Assembly: GCA_023386395.1 (NCBI GenBank) | Contig: JAEWJV010000628.1 | Span: 1 to 6,450 of the forward strand | Source of the DNA: Bacteroidota bacterium | GTDB lineage: Bacteria; Bacteroidota; Bacteroidia; Chitinophagales; Chitinophagaceae | DNA length: 6,450 nucleotides | Direction of reading: 5' to 3' | In this document: in pieces, positions 6,099 through 6,450 of the stretch | How positions within the stretch are numbered: position 1 is the stretch's first letter | How the letters are laid out: every line of letters starts with the position of its first letter | Made by a program: the position numbers and the translations under genes | The notes under the pieces: model-generated | Seen by the model: only the letters and a program-made list of their open reading frames with translations | The model's database searches: none | What the model was told of the DNA's origin: nothing

Positions 6099-6106
6099 TA
6101 AATTTG
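6099..6106 (+). promoter_or_regulatory. Candidate -7 promoter element of ridA
   Basis: TAAATTTG matches TAnnTTTG and ends 23 bases before the ridA ATG at 6130. It lies in the 107-base divergent region shared with the dehydrogenase-like gene. No good -33 TTTG is present at the expected distance, so the call rests on the -7 box and its position. Confidence 0.4.
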
Positions 6107-6129
6107 TTGTTCTTAAATACCAAATAAGC

Positions 6130-6450
6130 ATGTCAAAACAAATTGTACAAACGGAAAAGGCGCCGGCACCAATAGGGCCTTACAGCCAGGCAGTAAAAGC
6201 GGGTGGATTTTTATTTATAAGCGGACAGGTTGCCATAAATCCGCAAACCAACGAACTGGTTACCGGTAGCATTGCTGAAGAAACCCGGCAGGTGTTGGCA
6301 AATATTGATGCTATTTTAAAAGAAGCCAATCTCACTTTTCAGCATGTGGTTAAAACGAGCATTTTTTTAAGTGATATGGGTTTGTTTTCTGAAGTGAATG
6401 AAATATATGCCGGTTATTTTGATGGCGATTTTCCTGCAAGGGAAACCGTT
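6130..6450 (+). CDS. ridA: RidA family enamine/imine deaminase, 3' partial
   Basis: RidA hydrolyses reactive 2-aminoacrylate and related enamine/imine intermediates released by PLP enzymes such as threonine or serine dehydratase, giving the 2-keto acid and ammonia, in the cytoplasm. The open frame runs from ATG at 6130 to the window edge with 107 codons; the family is usually about 126-130 residues, so roughly the last 20 residues lie outside. Visible landmarks are APIGPYSQAV (13-22), FISGQV (29-34), VVKTSIFLSDM (73-83), the EVNEIY segment (88-93) and FPARETV (101-107), in which Arg104 corresponds to the substrate-carboxylate-binding Arg105 of the E. coli enzyme. All active-site residues visible here look intact, so this is likely an active member. 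No Shine-Dalgarno sequence precedes the ATG. It is divergent from the dehydrogenase-like gene. Confidence 0.95.
   Translation, partial: MSKQIVQTEKAPAPIGPYSQAVKAGGFLFISGQVAINPQTNELVTGSIAEETRQVLANIDAILKEANLTFQHVVKTSIFLSDMGLFSEVNEIYAGYFDGDFPARETV

Noticed and set aside
5934..6131. Minus-strand open frame of 65 codons overlapping the divergent region between the dehydrogenase-like gene and ridA
   Set aside because: It overlaps the well-supported 5' end of the dehydrogenase-like gene and both candidate promoters, has no recognisable domain, and looks like a chance frame.
1..6450. A new defence, mobile or biosynthetic system
   Set aside because: Every long open frame falls into a housekeeping, signalling or sulfur-stress family. 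There are no transposase, recombinase, nuclease or CRISPR features, and no base-composition change that I could see.

Overview
The window looks like ordinary chromosome of a member of the Bacteroidota, probably Chitinophagaceae-like. This placement is inferred. Gene starts lack Shine-Dalgarno sequences. Several starts are instead preceded at 7 to 23 bases by TAnnTTTG, the -7 element of Bacteroidota promoters. The DNA is moderately AT-rich and gene content is housekeeping and stress related. I see no mobile element, CRISPR array, rRNA or tRNA, and no clear new multi-gene system.

Layout, left to right: (1) the C-terminal half of an aldehyde dehydrogenase (+), probably succinate-semialdehyde dehydrogenase, cut by the window edge. 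(2) An 83-base convergent gap with degenerate 7-base repeats and a hairpin. (3) A YqgE/AlgH family protein (-). (4) A 123-base divergent promoter region, then a membrane sensor histidine kinase (+) with no response regulator in the window. (5) Only 11 bases further on, converging from the other strand, a 470-residue metallo-beta-lactamase/rhodanese fusion resembling CstB-type persulfide dioxygenases, preceded on its own strand by an ArsR-type repressor. (6) Upstream of these on the same strand, tsaB, which starts at TTG, and before it a short protein related to the C-terminal part of 3-hydroxyacyl-CoA dehydrogenases. (7) A 107-base divergent promoter region and the first 107 codons of ridA (+), cut by the right edge.

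Functional links: the ArsR protein and the persulfide dioxygenase-rhodanese probably form a small module for sensing and clearing sulfide or persulfide. A 19-base inverted repeat just upstream of the dioxygenase's -7 element is a plausible operator. The repressor has no cysteine, so it cannot sense persulfide by the thiol chemistry described for SqrR/BigR. The dehydrogenase-like gene and tsaB are nine bases apart and in the same frame, which suggests co-transcription and perhaps translational coupling. The dehydrogenase-like protein lacks the NAD-binding glycine loop and two of the expected catalytic residues, and is the least understood protein here.
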